In this document: positions 17,579-27,039 of the stretch, in pieces
Position numbering within the stretch: the first letter of the stretch is position 1
How the letters are laid out: every line of letters starts with the position of its first letter
Assembly (NCBI GenBank): GCA_963977415.1
Contig: CAXBOS010000004.1
Coordinates: 62,001-126,000, forward strand
Reading direction: 5' to 3'
From: Croceimicrobium sp963977415
GTDB lineage: Bacteria > Bacteroidota > Bacteroidia > Flavobacteriales > Schleiferiaceae
DNA length: 64,000 nt
Position numbers and translations under genes: made by a program
Notes under the pieces: model-generated
What the model was told of the DNA's origin: nothing
What the model saw: the letters and a program-made list of their open reading frames with translations, nothing else
The model's database searches: none

Positions 17579-19843
17579 TTATCTAGTTTGAGCATCTACA
17601 CTCGCTAAGGTAATCATATTTACGATTTCTCGCACGGATGCACCAATTTGTAATATATGTGCAGGTTTCTTAACACCAATTAATAATGGCCCCACTGCTT
17701 CGGCTGCTTCAAAGGATTGCAACATTTTGTAAGCAATGTTTCCAGAGGCTAAGTTGGGGAAGACAAATCCATTAACTTTATGATCTACCAATTCGCTAAA
17801 TGGGAAGTTTTCTTTGAGGAGGTTTCTGTCTAAGGCAAAATTAGCCTGCATTTCTCCATCCACCAATAAATTGGGATTTTCATGGTGCAGAATCTTTAAG
17901 GCCTCTTGCATGGTGTTGGGCAGCTTTCCTGTGTTGCTACCAAAATTGCTGTAATTGAGTAGGGCGATTTTAGGAACGATATTAATGCGTTCTATCGACT
18001 CTGCTAATAAGCGAGTAATTTGCACAATATCATTAACATTCGGCTCTTCAATAACCGTAGTATCCGCAAAAAACATGGGTCCTTTTTTGGTAAGCATTAT
18101 ATACATGCCAGCAATACGACTAAGTCCTTTTTGGGGTCCAAGTATTTTAAAAATGGGTTTAATTACTTCCGAGTAACGCTTGGTAGTGCCTGAAACAAAG
18201 GCATCGGCATGTCCCATTTCCGTCATGGCAACGCCATAGTAGTTTCTATCGCGCATATACTTTCGCGCTTCATAAAGCGTAATGCCTTTGCGCTGGCGTT
18301 TTTTAAAAAACATTTGGGCATATTCTTCGCGACGGTCACTATCTTCTTGCGGATCAATAACCGGTAAATGTGAAATATCTTCTAAGCCATGCTCGGTGAT
18401 AAGGGCATTGATTTTTTCTTTATTTCCTAATAATATAGGGTGCGCAAGTCCTTCATCAACCGCAATTTGAGCAGCTTTCAGTGTTTTTAACTGATCGGCT
18501 TCGGCCAATACTACTCTTTGTGGGCTGGTGCGCGCTTTTTCTTGGGCTAAGCGGATAAATTTGTCATCGCGTCCTAAACGTGTTAAAAGCTGCTCTTTAT
18601 ATTTATCCCAATTAAGAATGGGCTTTTGTGCCACGCCACTTTCCATAGCTGCTTTAGCCACGGCACTGGCAACCTTAACAATTAGTCGAGGATCGAAAGG
18701 CTTGGGAATAATGTAATCTCTACCAAAGCCAAGTTTATCATCGTTATAAGCCAAGTTTACAATTTCCGGAACGGGTTCTTTTGCTAGCTCAGCAATGGCT
18801 TTGGCTGCTGCTAGCTTCATTTCTTTGTTAATTTTGGTTGCACGTACATCAAGTGCTCCTCTAAAAATGTAAGGGAAGCCCAAAACGTTATTTACTTGAT
18901 TAGGATTATCAGAGCGGCCAGTAGCCACAATAACGTCGGGTCTGGCAGCCATGGCCTCACGATAACTTATTTCTGGATCTGGATTCGCAAGAGCAAAAAC
19001 AATAGGGTCTTTTGCCATGCTGCGCACCATTTCCTGACTAAGTACGCCGCCAACAGATAAGCCCACAAAAACATCGGCGTTTACCAAAGCTTCACTAAGG
19101 GTATTGTGTTCTGTTTCGCGAACGAATCTTTGCTTTTCTTTATTTAGATCTGTACGACGGGTGTTTAAAACCCCTTTGCTATCGCACATTAGTAAGTTTT
19201 CGGGCTTTACGCCAGATGAGATAAATAATTGTGTACAGCTACTTGCAGCAGCGCCAGCGCCGTTGAAAACTACTTTTAATTCAGAAAGATTCTTATTAAC
19301 ACACTCTGCCGCATTTATTAATGCCGCAGAGGCGATGATTGCCGTTCCATGCTGGTCGTCGTGCATCAGAGGAATATCCAGCTCTTCCTTCAGGCGCTGT
19401 TCGATATAAAAGCAATCGGGCGCCTTAATGTCTTCTAAATTAATGCCTCCAAAAGTTGGTGCGATAGCTTTTACAGTTTGGATGAAAAGTTCAGGATCCT
19501 TTGCGTCTAGCTCAATGTCAAATACGTCAATATCCGCGAAGATTTTAAATAAAACCCCTTTTCCTTCCATTACAGGCTTACTGGCCAAGGGACCAATATT
19601 TCCCAATCCTAAAACGGCGGTCCCATTACTAATTACAGCCACCAAATTTCCTTTGGCCGTGTATTTATAGGCGTTTTCCGCATCCTTAGCAATTTCTAAG
19701 CATGGGTCTGCAACCCCAGGAGAGTAGGCAATAGAAAGATCTCTTTGCGAATTACTCGGCTTTGTTGGGATAACTTCAATTTTGCCAGGCCGTCCTTCTT
19801 GATGATAGGCGAGTGTGTCTTTTTTCTTGATTTTTGCCGCCAT
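17579..19843 (-). CDS. maeB: NADP-dependent malic enzyme with phosphotransacetylase-like domain
   Basis: 754 aa, the long MaeB form. Oxidative decarboxylation of malate to pyruvate with NADPH production. The malic enzyme part (1-430) has SIAYSPGVADPC (37-48, Tyr40), GTAVLGLGNIGPLASKPVMEGK (74-95, Lys95), the metal-site HDDQHGT (161-167) and the Rossmann loop FNGAGAAASSC. The C-terminal 320 residues resemble phosphate acetyltransferase (VLAEADQLKTLKAA, GMYIMLTKKGPMFFADTT) and act in regulation rather than catalysis in studied homologues. The gene ends about 20 bases before the Usp gene start and lies 27 bases after hflX. Confidence 0.95.
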   Translation of the reverse strand: MAAKIKKKDTLAYHQEGRPGKIEVIPTKPSNSQRDLSIAYSPGVADPCLEIAKDAENAYKYTAKGNLVAVISNGTAVLGLGNIGPLASKPVMEGKGVLFKIFADIDVFDIELDAKDPELFIQTVKAIAPTFGGINLEDIKAPDCFYIEQRLKEELDIPLMHDDQHGTAIIASAALINAAECVNKNLSELKVVFNGAGAAASSCTQLFISSGVKPENLLMCDSKGVLNTRRTDLNKEKQRFVRETEHNTLSEALVNADVFVGLSVGGVLSQEMVRSMAKDPIVFALANPDPEISYREAMAARPDVIVATGRSDNPNQVNNVLGFPYIFRGALDVRATKINKEMKLAAAKAIAELAKEPVPEIVNLAYNDDKLGFGRDYIIPKPFDPRLIVKVASAVAKAAMESGVAQKPILNWDKYKEQLLTRLGRDDKFIRLAQEKARTSPQRVVLAEADQLKTLKAAQIAVDEGLAHPILLGNKEKINALITEHGLEDISHLPVIDPQEDSDRREEYAQMFFKKRQRKGITLYEARKYMRDRNYYGVAMTEMGHADAFVSGTTKRYSEVIKPIFKILGPQKGLSRIAGMYIMLTKKGPMFFADTTVIEEPNVNDIVQITRLLAESIERINIVPKIALLNYSNFGSNTGKLPNTMQEALKILHHENPNLLVDGEMQANFALDRNLLKENFPFSELVDHKVNGFVFPNLASGNIAYKMLQSFEAAEAVGPLLIGVKKPAHILQIGASVREIVNMITLASVDAQTR

Positions 19844-19870
19844 ATTTTTACTTAAATGGTTAGTTCTTGT

Positions 19871-21067
19871 TTAAAACAAGAATCTATTATTAGGGTAGCG
19901 ACGGGCGTGAATTTCCGCCACGGTTTCATAAAGTCGATTTTTCAAATCTTCCAAGTTATCTTTTTCCGTTGCTGAGATAAAAATAGCCTGACGGTCGGTA
20001 CGAGCAAACCAAGTTTTTTGCCACTGTTCTAAGGTGAAGTGGCGGTTATTTAAACGCGGACTTAAATCATCCGGATCCACTTTTTCTGGCTGATAGGCGT
20101 CGATTTTGTTGAAAATCATAATTACCGGTTTATCCGTTCCGTCAATTTCGGCCACAGTACGATCTACGGTTTCCAGGTGTTCCTCAAAGTTAGGATGCGA
20201 GATGTCTACCACATGCAATAATAGTTCGGCTTCACGCACTTCATCTAGCGTAGACTTAAAGGACTCGATTAACTGGGTAGGAAGTTTGCGAATAAATCCT
20301 ACGGTATCACTTAAAAGAAAAGGTAAATTGTGAATTACCACCTTACGCACTGTTGTGTCTAGGGTGGCGAATAGTTTGTTTTCTGCGAAAACCTCCGATT
20401 TGCTGAGGAGGTTCATTAAAGTAGATTTACCTACGTTAGTATAACCTACTAAAGCCACGCGCACCATGCTTTCCCGGTTACTGCGCTGAATAGACATTTG
20501 TTTATCTATCTTCTCGAGCTTCTTTTTTAATAAAGATATTTTATCTCTAATAATCCTTCTATCAGTTTCAATTTCGCGCTCCCCAGGACCTTTCATACCA
20601 ATACCACCTTTTTGCTTACTGAGGTGCGTCCACATATTAGTAAGGCGAGGCAAGAGGTATTGATATTGGGCTAGCTCCACTTGAGTGCTGGCATAAGATG
20701 TTTGCGCGCGACTGGCAAAAATATCTAGAATGAGATTAGTTCGATCTAATACTTTAATTTCGAATAAACGCTCTACATTTTTTAATTGAGAAGGCGAGAG
20801 CTCATCGTCGAAGATGGCTAAATCAATCTCATTAGCTTTAATATATTCGTTAATCTCATCCATTTTTCCCGTCCCTAAAAAGGTCTTGGGATTGGGACTA
20901 TCAAGTTTTTGACTGAATCTTTTAATGCTATCAGCTCCTGCCGTGTCGGCGAGGAAAGCTAATTCGTCTAAGTATTCACTAAGTCGTTCTTCGTTTTGGT
21001 ATTGGGTTACTGCACCAATTAAGATGGCTCTTTCACGGCCATCTTTCTTTTTTTTGATTTCTATCAT
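19871..21067 (-). CDS. hflX: ribosome-associated GTPase HflX
   Basis: 398 aa. HflX is a GTPase that splits stalled or idle ribosomes under stress. The N-terminal HflX domain shows KTFLGTGKMDEI (61-72) and ELSPSQLKNVE; a coiled linker precedes the G domain. G1 is GYTNVGKST (208-216), G3 DTVGF (near 254), G4 NKID (near 315). The conserved GGIGMKGPGE element (154-163) before the G domain is diagnostic. The stop codon lies inside a near-perfect palindrome (TTCTTGTT/AACAAGAA with a 3-base loop at about 19864-19882). The start is 4 bases after the stop of the next upstream gene, implying translational coupling. Confidence 0.95.
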   Translation of the reverse strand: MIEIKKKKDGRERAILIGAVTQYQNEERLSEYLDELAFLADTAGADSIKRFSQKLDSPNPKTFLGTGKMDEINEYIKANEIDLAIFDDELSPSQLKNVERLFEIKVLDRTNLILDIFASRAQTSYASTQVELAQYQYLLPRLTNMWTHLSKQKGGIGMKGPGEREIETDRRIIRDKISLLKKKLEKIDKQMSIQRSNRESMVRVALVGYTNVGKSTLMNLLSKSEVFAENKLFATLDTTVRKVVIHNLPFLLSDTVGFIRKLPTQLIESFKSTLDEVREAELLLHVVDISHPNFEEHLETVDRTVAEIDGTDKPVIMIFNKIDAYQPEKVDPDDLSPRLNNRHFTLEQWQKTWFARTDRQAIFISATEKDNLEDLKNRLYETVAEIHARRYPNNRFLF

Positions 21068-21071
21068 AAAA

Positions 21072-21506
21072 TTAAGCTAGCCATACTTCCCATGGAATTC
21101 TCGATAAGATGAGAATAAGCGCAATAAGGAAGCTTAGGCCTAAGGTTGTAAACTTTTTAGAGTCTCTTTGAAGTCGTTTTGCTTTAGCGTAACCAAAGGT
21201 GATCAATCCGATAGCAAGAATCATAACACTTGGATGCTCTATTGCATAAAGGCGTAATTCGGGGTCCTTCATAAATCCTTCAATTTTAGTGAAGGTGAAT
21301 CCTTTTGAGCCAGCAAAATATAGTATAAGACCAAATACTAACTGTAAGTGGCTTAAAATCAGGGTTGAAAGCCCTAGCATTTTATCACTTTTAGTGAAGC
21401 TGTTTTTGCCGAGAAACTTTACTAGAAAAGTAACGGTGCTTAGCACTAGGATTGGCAAAAATAAATAGGGTATAAAAGAATGGAGGTGTTGTAAGCCTGT
21501 TGTCAT
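21072..21506 (-). CDS. small four-helix membrane protein, cytochrome-b-like family
   Basis: 144 aa with four predicted transmembrane helices (about 11-29, 46-63, 91-107, 122-140). It resembles the small Bacteroidota membrane proteins often labelled cytochrome B. The loop reading KSDKMLGLSTLILSHLQLVFG after the first helix and the twin-lysine segment GYAKAKRLQRDSKK before the last helix are the features I recognise. His53 in the second helix and His6, His9, His90 could in principle bind heme, but no binding is shown. Function unknown. Coupled to hflX downstream. Confidence 0.65.
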   Translation of the reverse strand: MTTGLQHLHSFIPYLFLPILVLSTVTFLVKFLGKNSFTKSDKMLGLSTLILSHLQLVFGLILYFAGSKGFTFTKIEGFMKDPELRLYAIEHPSVMILAIGLITFGYAKAKRLQRDSKKFTTLGLSFLIALILILSRIPWEVWLA

Positions 21507-21520
21507 ATTATTTCTTTTTA

Positions 21521-21554
21521 CAAAGGTAATGACCTAAAGCTTGCTTACTACCAA
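21521..21554 (-). promoter_or_regulatory. candidate promoter for the small membrane protein-hflX pair
   Basis: On the minus strand TTG (21554-21552), 23 bases, then TACCTTTG (21528-21521). Matches TTG-N17-23-TAnnTTTG, with the ATG 14 bases downstream at 21506. Confidence 0.5.
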
Positions 21555-21563
21555 TTTCCCTTG

Positions 21564-22034
21564 TTAGGCCATATTTTTTTCTAATACCGTTTTTAACGAA
21601 TTTTCAATGTAAGCTTGTTTCTCTTTACTCAAGAAATACAAATCAAAATGTCGCAGCTTTTTGTCACCATTGTAAGACTTTAAGGTTAAAGTCAGTTTGG
21701 CCTTGAGAAAGCCTCGCTCTATCTCATAATTGATTAAAATGTTCTTGGCGAACTCGTAATGCTTATGCTTTTGGCTTTCAAAAGGACCTAAGATCAAGCT
21801 CTTCGTATCGATATGAATAATTTCATACTCATCCTCGTAAGAGAAGTAACTCCAACGTGTTATCGCGAGAAGCAGCAGGGCGATAAAACTTATAATCGCT
21901 AACTCGTGCTGCGGAAATAAATCAGAAATACTGCCTGGAATTAGGCTAAGCGACATGTCAAAAACAAAGGCAACGGACAATAGAATGGCCAGCCACCACA
22001 TATAGGTAAAAAGTTTCTTGTTGCTAATCTTCAT
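21564..22034 (-). CDS. hypothetical two-helix membrane protein
   Basis: 156 aa. Two hydrophobic helices (about 11-27 and 46-60) at the N-terminus are followed by a soluble, beta-rich domain (YEDEYEIIHIDTKSLILGP and ALTLTLKSYNGDKKLRHFDLYF in outline) whose pattern resembles a PH-like fold of bacterial membrane proteins. No catalytic motif is seen and I do not recognise the family. It lies between the coiled-coil lipoprotein gene and the small membrane protein gene, 47 and 57 bases away, on the same strand. Confidence 0.6.
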   Translation of the reverse strand: MKISNKKLFTYMWWLAILLSVAFVFDMSLSLIPGSISDLFPQHELAIISFIALLLLAITRWSYFSYEDEYEIIHIDTKSLILGPFESQKHKHYEFAKNILINYEIERGFLKAKLTLTLKSYNGDKKLRHFDLYFLSKEKQAYIENSLKTVLEKNMA

Positions 22035-22081
22035 AGAGATACTATCTCAAAATGTTGTTTAACCTAGATTAGGTCTAATAA

Positions 22082-22951
22082 TCAATCTAGTAAAATCACT
22101 AAGTATTTCGAATTCTTCCAAAACTCCCCCGAATTTGAGATAGAAATCGCGACAGTTAATTCACCATCTTGTTTATATACGAAGCTATTGCTAGAATGGT
22201 TTGATAGTAGTTCAACTTTTTTTCTACCACCCTCAATTGGGATTGTAGTAGTTTCTCTAATGTCAATCTGTGTGAAATACTCCTTATTGAAATCGTCGGC
22301 AATGGTTTCGGTTCGGCCAATGCCAATAAAGCCACCTTCTTTATTTACGATACCTGCCTCCTTCAATTCCTTATAAGTTCCTATCGTATAATAAGCTGTG
22401 TTAATAGCATCCGATTGGTTTTCAATAAGTTTTCTTTGAGCCATACTAGCTTCGGTAAGTACACCAACCTTAGAATTTAGCTGATCCATTTTAAAGTTAA
22501 GATTAGCTAAATCATCTTTTAAGATAATAATTTGCTCGTCCTTAGCTTCAATTTGGCGATTGAGGTTTTCAACCATTTTCAGGTACTTTTTGCTTTCACT
22601 CTTGCTGCTTCCTAGTTTCTTCTGTAGGTTAGCAATTAGTTCCTTATTTTTTTCAATAATTCCGTTAATGGCTTCAATATCCTCCAAAACTTGGTCGCGC
22701 GCCACTTGGGCATTTTCTAATCCGCCTTCACGGGCCGTGCGAATCGATTCTTCACGTTCCCTTATGGCTTTCAAGTTTTCTTGAACCGCAGCAAAAGTTC
22801 CCGCAAAGTCATCTAGATCCTGATCTTTTTCAAGATCCTGTGATTTCAATTCTTCCAGCTCTAGCTTTAAAGCGGCATTCTCGTTTTTTAAATCATCATT
22901 ACAAGCGGTGAAGCTGATAATGAGAAGACTGAGTGCTAAGATTCGCTTCAT
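22082..22951 (-). CDS. coiled-coil lipoprotein, Cbp1-like
   Basis: 289 aa. Signal peptide with lipobox SFTAC, lipid-modified Cys near residue 17. Residues 19-185 are almost continuous heptad-type coiled coil (NENAALKLELEELKSQDLEKD, KNKELIANLQKKL, RQIEAKDEQIIILKDDL). The C-terminal domain holds GGFIGIGRTETIADDFNKEYF and a final beta strand KYLVILLD. This matches a conserved Bacteroidota family that NCBI models name after the Cbp1 collagen-binding adhesin; the binding activity is transferred by name only. A structural periplasmic role is equally possible. It starts 9 bases after the pgi stop, so likely in one transcript. Confidence 0.7.
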   Translation of the reverse strand: MKRILALSLLIISFTACNDDLKNENAALKLELEELKSQDLEKDQDLDDFAGTFAAVQENLKAIREREESIRTAREGGLENAQVARDQVLEDIEAINGIIEKNKELIANLQKKLGSSKSESKKYLKMVENLNRQIEAKDEQIIILKDDLANLNFKMDQLNSKVGVLTEASMAQRKLIENQSDAINTAYYTIGTYKELKEAGIVNKEGGFIGIGRTETIADDFNKEYFTQIDIRETTTIPIEGGRKKVELLSNHSSNSFVYKQDGELTVAISISNSGEFWKNSKYLVILLD

Positions 22952-22960
22952 AATGTTTTT

Positions 22961-24610
22961 TTATTGCTCTTTTAGTGTGGTAAGATAGTTAATTAATCCT
23001 TTGGTGCTGCTGTCTTTATCAGTGTTTCCGCCGTCCTTAAGAAGTGGTAATATAGTGTTTGCAAGCTGCTTCCCTAGCTCCACTCCCCATTGATCGAAAG
23101 AGTAAATATTCCAGACAATTCCTTGTACCAAAATTTTATGTTCGTAAGCCGCCAATAGTTTTCCTAAATTTTCAGGACTTAAAATATCAGCCACTATAGA
23201 AGTGGTGGGTTTGTTACCCTCAAAAACTTTAAAAGGTGCAAGTTTGGCTATTTCTTCATTGGTTTTGCCTGCCGCTCTTAATTCCGAATCTACCTCCTCT
23301 CTGGTTTTACCCACCATTAATGCTTCGGTTTGCGCTAAAAAGTTGGAAAGTAATTTAACATGGTGGTCGCCAATATCGTAATGACTTCTCGCGAAAGCGA
23401 TAAAATCGGCTGGAATAAGACGTGTGCCTTGGTGTAAAAGCTGAAAAAAGGCATGTTGACCATTTGTGCCTGGTTCGCCCCAAATAATCGGTCCACTTTG
23501 GTAATTAATCTTCTGCCCTGAGCGGTCTACATTTTTACCATTGCTCTCCATATTTCCCTGTTGGAAATAGGCAGCAAAACGATGCATGTTTTGATCGTAA
23601 GGTATAATGGCTTCACTTTCCGCGCCTAAAAAATTAACATTCCATATTCCAATGGCAGCCATTATTTGGGGTATGTTTTCTCTAAAAGGAGCTTCCGCAA
23701 GATGGGTATCCATCGCGTGTGCACCGCGTAAAAGCTTTTCGAAATTTTTATAACCTAGGCCACAAGCAATACTTAAACCGATTGCACTCCATAAACTATA
23801 GCGACCGCCTACCCAGTCCCAAAAGACAAACATATTGGTGGGGTCAATGCCGAATTCGGTTACCTTTTCTTTATTAGTAGAAACCGCTACGAAATGCTTG
23901 GCAATATCTTCTTCGCTCGCTTCAGAACGCAAAAACCACTCCCGCGCCGAATGTGCGTTAGTCATGGTTTCTTGGGTTGTGAAAGTTTTCGAAGCAATAA
24001 TGAATAGCGTTTGCGCCGGATCTAAATTTTTAAGCGTTTCACTAATATGGGCGCCATCTACATTCGATACGAAATAGCATTGCAGGTGATTGTGATAAGG
24101 CTTTAAGGCTTCGTAAACCATTTGCGGACCTAAGTCGCTGCCGCCAATACCAATGTTTACAATATTTTTAATCGTCTTACCCGAATACCCTTTCCAGTTC
24201 CCACTAATTAGTAGGTCCGAAAAGTCTTGCATTTGCTCCAATACCGCTAAAACATCCGAGTTTACTTCTTTGTCATCTACATAAGTAGCTTTGTCACCAA
24301 GGTTGCGCAAGGCGGTATGCAAAACTGCGCGCTTTTCAGTTTCATTTACCGCATCTCCCTTTAAGGTAGATGCGATAGCATCGGATACTTTGCATTCTAT
24401 AAAAAGGGCTTCTAAAAGCTCTAAAGTTTTATCGGTTATTAGGTTTTTCGAAAAATCGAAAAGCATTTTATCATGCTTTAGCTGAAATTTCTCAAAGCGT
24501 TTTTCATCTTCGGCGAAGAGATTACGCATATGTAATTCCTTGATCTCCTTAGCGTGAACTTCTAAGTCTTTCCAAGCGTTAGTATTGGTAGGATTTATAG
24601 TTGAGAACAT
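22961..24610 (-). CDS. pgi: glucose-6-phosphate isomerase
   Basis: 549 aa, full length. Interconverts glucose-6-phosphate and fructose-6-phosphate in the cytoplasm. Conserved blocks: VNIGIGGSDLGPQMVYEAL, the phosphate-binding SKTFTTQETMTNA, WDWVGGRYSLWSAIGL, the catalytic-glutamate region GNMESNGK, and GEPGTNGQHAFFQLLHQGT, plus the C-terminal signature FDQWGVELGKQLA. No missing motif. It is divergent from the desaturase gene with 70 bases between ATGs and is first of the long minus-strand run to 13 kb. Confidence 0.97.
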   Translation of the reverse strand: MFSTINPTNTNAWKDLEVHAKEIKELHMRNLFAEDEKRFEKFQLKHDKMLFDFSKNLITDKTLELLEALFIECKVSDAIASTLKGDAVNETEKRAVLHTALRNLGDKATYVDDKEVNSDVLAVLEQMQDFSDLLISGNWKGYSGKTIKNIVNIGIGGSDLGPQMVYEALKPYHNHLQCYFVSNVDGAHISETLKNLDPAQTLFIIASKTFTTQETMTNAHSAREWFLRSEASEEDIAKHFVAVSTNKEKVTEFGIDPTNMFVFWDWVGGRYSLWSAIGLSIACGLGYKNFEKLLRGAHAMDTHLAEAPFRENIPQIMAAIGIWNVNFLGAESEAIIPYDQNMHRFAAYFQQGNMESNGKNVDRSGQKINYQSGPIIWGEPGTNGQHAFFQLLHQGTRLIPADFIAFARSHYDIGDHHVKLLSNFLAQTEALMVGKTREEVDSELRAAGKTNEEIAKLAPFKVFEGNKPTTSIVADILSPENLGKLLAAYEHKILVQGIVWNIYSFDQWGVELGKQLANTILPLLKDGGNTDKDSSTKGLINYLTTLKEQ

Positions 24611-24680
24611 AGGGTTTGATTAATGTTAAAAGTTGCCGCGAAGTTAAACTTCCTTCCTATTTTAGCCGAGAATTATTTTT

Positions 24681-25790
24681 ATGAATACAGATAACGCAAG
24701 AACCTCCAGTGTTCGCTTTCCGAAACCAAGTGCAGAGTCATTTAGTGTTGAGCTCCGCAAAAGAGTAAATCAATATTTTAAAGACAAGTCAATTGCCCCC
24801 AAGGCAAACGGAGCGATGAAGTTTAAGACCATAGCGATGCTCAGTCTTTACTTCCTTCCTTACATAGCGATGTTGGTTTTTAATCCTCCTGTTTGGGCGG
24901 TATTAGTAACCTTTATCATTATGGGTTTTGGTATGTCTGGTGTGGGGATGTCTGTTATGCATGACGCAGCTCATGGCGCCTATGCTAAAAGTCCTCGTAT
25001 TAACAATTTAGTAGCTTCTAGCATCTATTTGATTAGTGGAAACCTTACTACTTGGCAGTTGCAGCACAATGTGCTTCATCATACCTACACTAATATCGAT
25101 GGTTTAGATGATGATTTGGATACGCACGGCTTATTGCGTTTACACCCTAGTCAGCCCTATAAAGGTCGTCATAAGTACCAAGTATTTTATGCTCCATTAT
25201 TGTATAGTCTACTAACCTTAAACTGGGTTACAATGAAAGACTTTTCACAGTTAATTCGTTACAATAAGCAGGGTGTGGCTAACTTTACCAAAAAAGAACT
25301 GAAAGCCGAGTGGTATAAGTTGGTAATTAGTAAGCTGGTTTATTTTACCCTTTTCCCCGTGCTGCCAATTATCTTGTTAGACGTATCCTGGTACATCCCT
25401 TTATTGGGCTTTGTTATGATGCACGTAATTGCAGGTTTCATTTTAAGCTTCGTTTTCCAATTAGCTCACGTGGTGGATCACGTAGAAACAAAAGAAGTAC
25501 CCGCCGAGAAATTGATGGGTGATGCCTTTTTAGAGCATCAGTTAAAAACTACTTCCGATTTTGCTCGTCGCAGTAAATTAGTAGGTTGGTTTGTAGGTGG
25601 ATTGAACTTTCAGGTTGAACACCATTTATTTCCTCACATTTGTCATATTCACTATCCTGCGATTAGTGAGATTGTAAAGAAAACAGCGCAAGATTTTAAT
25701 CTACCTTATTATGAGCACCGCACGCTTGTTGAAGCGATACGGGCTCATTTAAATAGTTTGAAGATGTATGGCAAACCTGACTTCGCTTAG
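24681..25790 (+). CDS. acyl-lipid/acyl-CoA desaturase, membrane di-iron type
   Basis: 369 aa. Membrane fatty-acid desaturase with four predicted helices and three histidine boxes: HDAAH (94-98), HNVLHH (129-134) and QVEHH (311-315), the last in the front-end-type form FQVEHHLFPHICHIHY. No fused cytochrome b5 domain is present. The QxxHH third box groups it with delta-6-like or linoleoyl-CoA desaturases, but in Bacteroidota such enzymes can have other regiospecificity, so the bond position is not assigned. Needs an electron donor (ferredoxin or cytochrome b5) that is not obvious here. It converges on the NifU-type gene with only 2 bases between their stop codons. Confidence 0.9.
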   Translation: MNTDNARTSSVRFPKPSAESFSVELRKRVNQYFKDKSIAPKANGAMKFKTIAMLSLYFLPYIAMLVFNPPVWAVLVTFIIMGFGMSGVGMSVMHDAAHGAYAKSPRINNLVASSIYLISGNLTTWQLQHNVLHHTYTNIDGLDDDLDTHGLLRLHPSQPYKGRHKYQVFYAPLLYSLLTLNWVTMKDFSQLIRYNKQGVANFTKKELKAEWYKLVISKLVYFTLFPVLPIILLDVSWYIPLLGFVMMHVIAGFILSFVFQLAHVVDHVETKEVPAEKLMGDAFLEHQLKTTSDFARRSKLVGWFVGGLNFQVEHHLFPHICHIHYPAISEIVKKTAQDFNLPYYEHRTLVEAIRAHLNSLKMYGKPDFA

Positions 25791-25792
25791 GT

Positions 25793-26431
25793 TTAGCCAT
25801 TCACAGCTTGTACGGCTTTAATTTGGCCGGGTAGCATTTGCTGAAGCATATTTTCGATACCATTTTTTAAGGTAGCGGTACTTGACGGGCAGCCAGAACA
25901 GGCGCCTTGGAGTAATACGCTTACAACACCATCTTGGTGGTTAAGGAATTTAATATTTCCTCCGTCAGATTCCACGGCAGGCTTAACGTACTCGTCTAGT
26001 AAAGAAACGATTTTCTCGTCTATAGCATCCCAGTCGGCTTGAGCCTTTTCTTCGGGGTGAACGCTGCCAGTAATTTCTACCGCGTCTACATCAAAGTCTT
26101 CACTTTCTGCCGCTTTTAGGTAAGATTCGTTTACTACTTTATTTCCCTCAGCTAAGTAATCGCGGATTAGCTCACGGATTTCCATGGTTACCTCTTCCCA
26201 CTCAATAATATCATATTTGCTAATAGCGATGTAATTGCTGCTAATAAAGATGTCTTTAACGAAGGGGAAATGAAAGAGCTTTGAAGCTAGCGGCGAGGGC
26301 TTGGCTTCTTCAATATTTTTAAACTCAATGGAGTCGGCTTCTAAAAGGCGTTTATTCGCAACGAACTTTAGTACCGCTGGGTTTGGGGTCATTTCGGCGT
26401 ATATGCTAACTGGTACTTTTTGTTGTTCCAT
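25793..26431 (-). CDS. NifU/NfuA-type Fe-S cluster scaffold protein
   Basis: 212 aa from the ATG at 26431; a longer version would start with TTG inside the -7 box, so it is rejected. The N-terminal Nfu_N domain (residues 8-90, YAEMTPNPAVLKFV and HFPFVKDIFIS) is fused to a C-terminal NifU domain with the cluster-binding CxxC at Cys178 and Cys181 (QGACSGCPSSTATLKNGIE). This organisation is that of Nfu carriers that deliver 4Fe-4S clusters to client enzymes. Single gene with its own good promoter, divergent from the gamma-carbonic anhydrase gene. Confidence 0.92.
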   Translation of the reverse strand: MEQQKVPVSIYAEMTPNPAVLKFVANKRLLEADSIEFKNIEEAKPSPLASKLFHFPFVKDIFISSNYIAISKYDIIEWEEVTMEIRELIRDYLAEGNKVVNESYLKAAESEDFDVDAVEITGSVHPEEKAQADWDAIDEKIVSLLDEYVKPAVESDGGNIKFLNHQDGVVSVLLQGACSGCPSSTATLKNGIENMLQQMLPGQIKAVQAVNG

Positions 26432-26446
26432 TTTTCTTATTTTTTG

Positions 26447-26479
26447 CAAAGATAGACGCTATTAAAATGGATTAGCAAA
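26447..26479 (-). promoter_or_regulatory. promoter of the NfuA-type gene
   Basis: On the minus strand TTTG (26479-26476), 21 bases, TATCTTTG (26454-26447). Both elements fit the Bacteroidota primary-sigma consensus at an ideal distance. The expected start of transcription lies about 8-10 bases before the ATG at 26431, giving a very short leader. Confidence 0.6.
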
Positions 26480-26517
26480 TCATTTGTTTTTACTTTATCC
26501 CCATAAATAGAAATGAT

Positions 26518-27039
26518 ATGGCTTTAATCAAAATGGTAAAAGGCAAGGTGCCTCAATTGGGCGAAAATTGCTTTGTAGCAGATAATGCGACCCTTGTGGG
26601 AGATATTAGTACCGGTGATAATTGTAGCATCTGGTTTGGAGCAGTTATACGCGGCGATGTGCACTATATAAAAATGGGGAATAAGGTAAACGTACAAGAC
26701 AATGCCACCTTGCATTGTACTTATCTGAAGCATCCTTTAGAAATCGGTAATAATGTTTCCATTGGGCATAATGCCATTGTGCATGGTTGCACCATTCACG
26801 ATAATGTTTTAATTGGCATGGGAGCCATTGTTATGGATGCAGTAATAGTAGAGAGTAACAGTATTGTGGCGGCTGGAGCGGTGGTTTTAGCAGGGACCCA
26901 TATTGAATCGGGCAGTATTTATGCCGGTGTACCCGCAAAAAAAGTAAAGGATGTAACGCCCGAGCTTATTTCTGGGGAAATTGATCGCATTGCGAATAAT
27001 TACTTAATGTATAGTACTTGGATTGAAGATCCTTCTTAA
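26518..27039 (+). CDS. gamma-carbonic anhydrase-family protein
   Basis: 173 aa left-handed beta-helix protein built of hexapeptide repeats (CSIWFGAVIRGDVHYIKMG, LEIGNNVSIGHNAIVHGC). The three zinc ligands of gamma-carbonic anhydrases are in place: His66, His84 and His89. Active homotrimer expected. Many close relatives (YrdA/PaaY group) have weak or no anhydrase activity, so the reaction is probable, not certain. The stop codon overlaps that of the convergent S41 gene: TTAA at 27036-27039 reads as a stop on both strands. Confidence 0.9.
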   Translation: MALIKMVKGKVPQLGENCFVADNATLVGDISTGDNCSIWFGAVIRGDVHYIKMGNKVNVQDNATLHCTYLKHPLEIGNNVSIGHNAIVHGCTIHDNVLIGMGAIVMDAVIVESNSIVAAGAVVLAGTHIESGSIYAGVPAKKVKDVTPELISGEIDRIANNYLMYSTWIEDPS

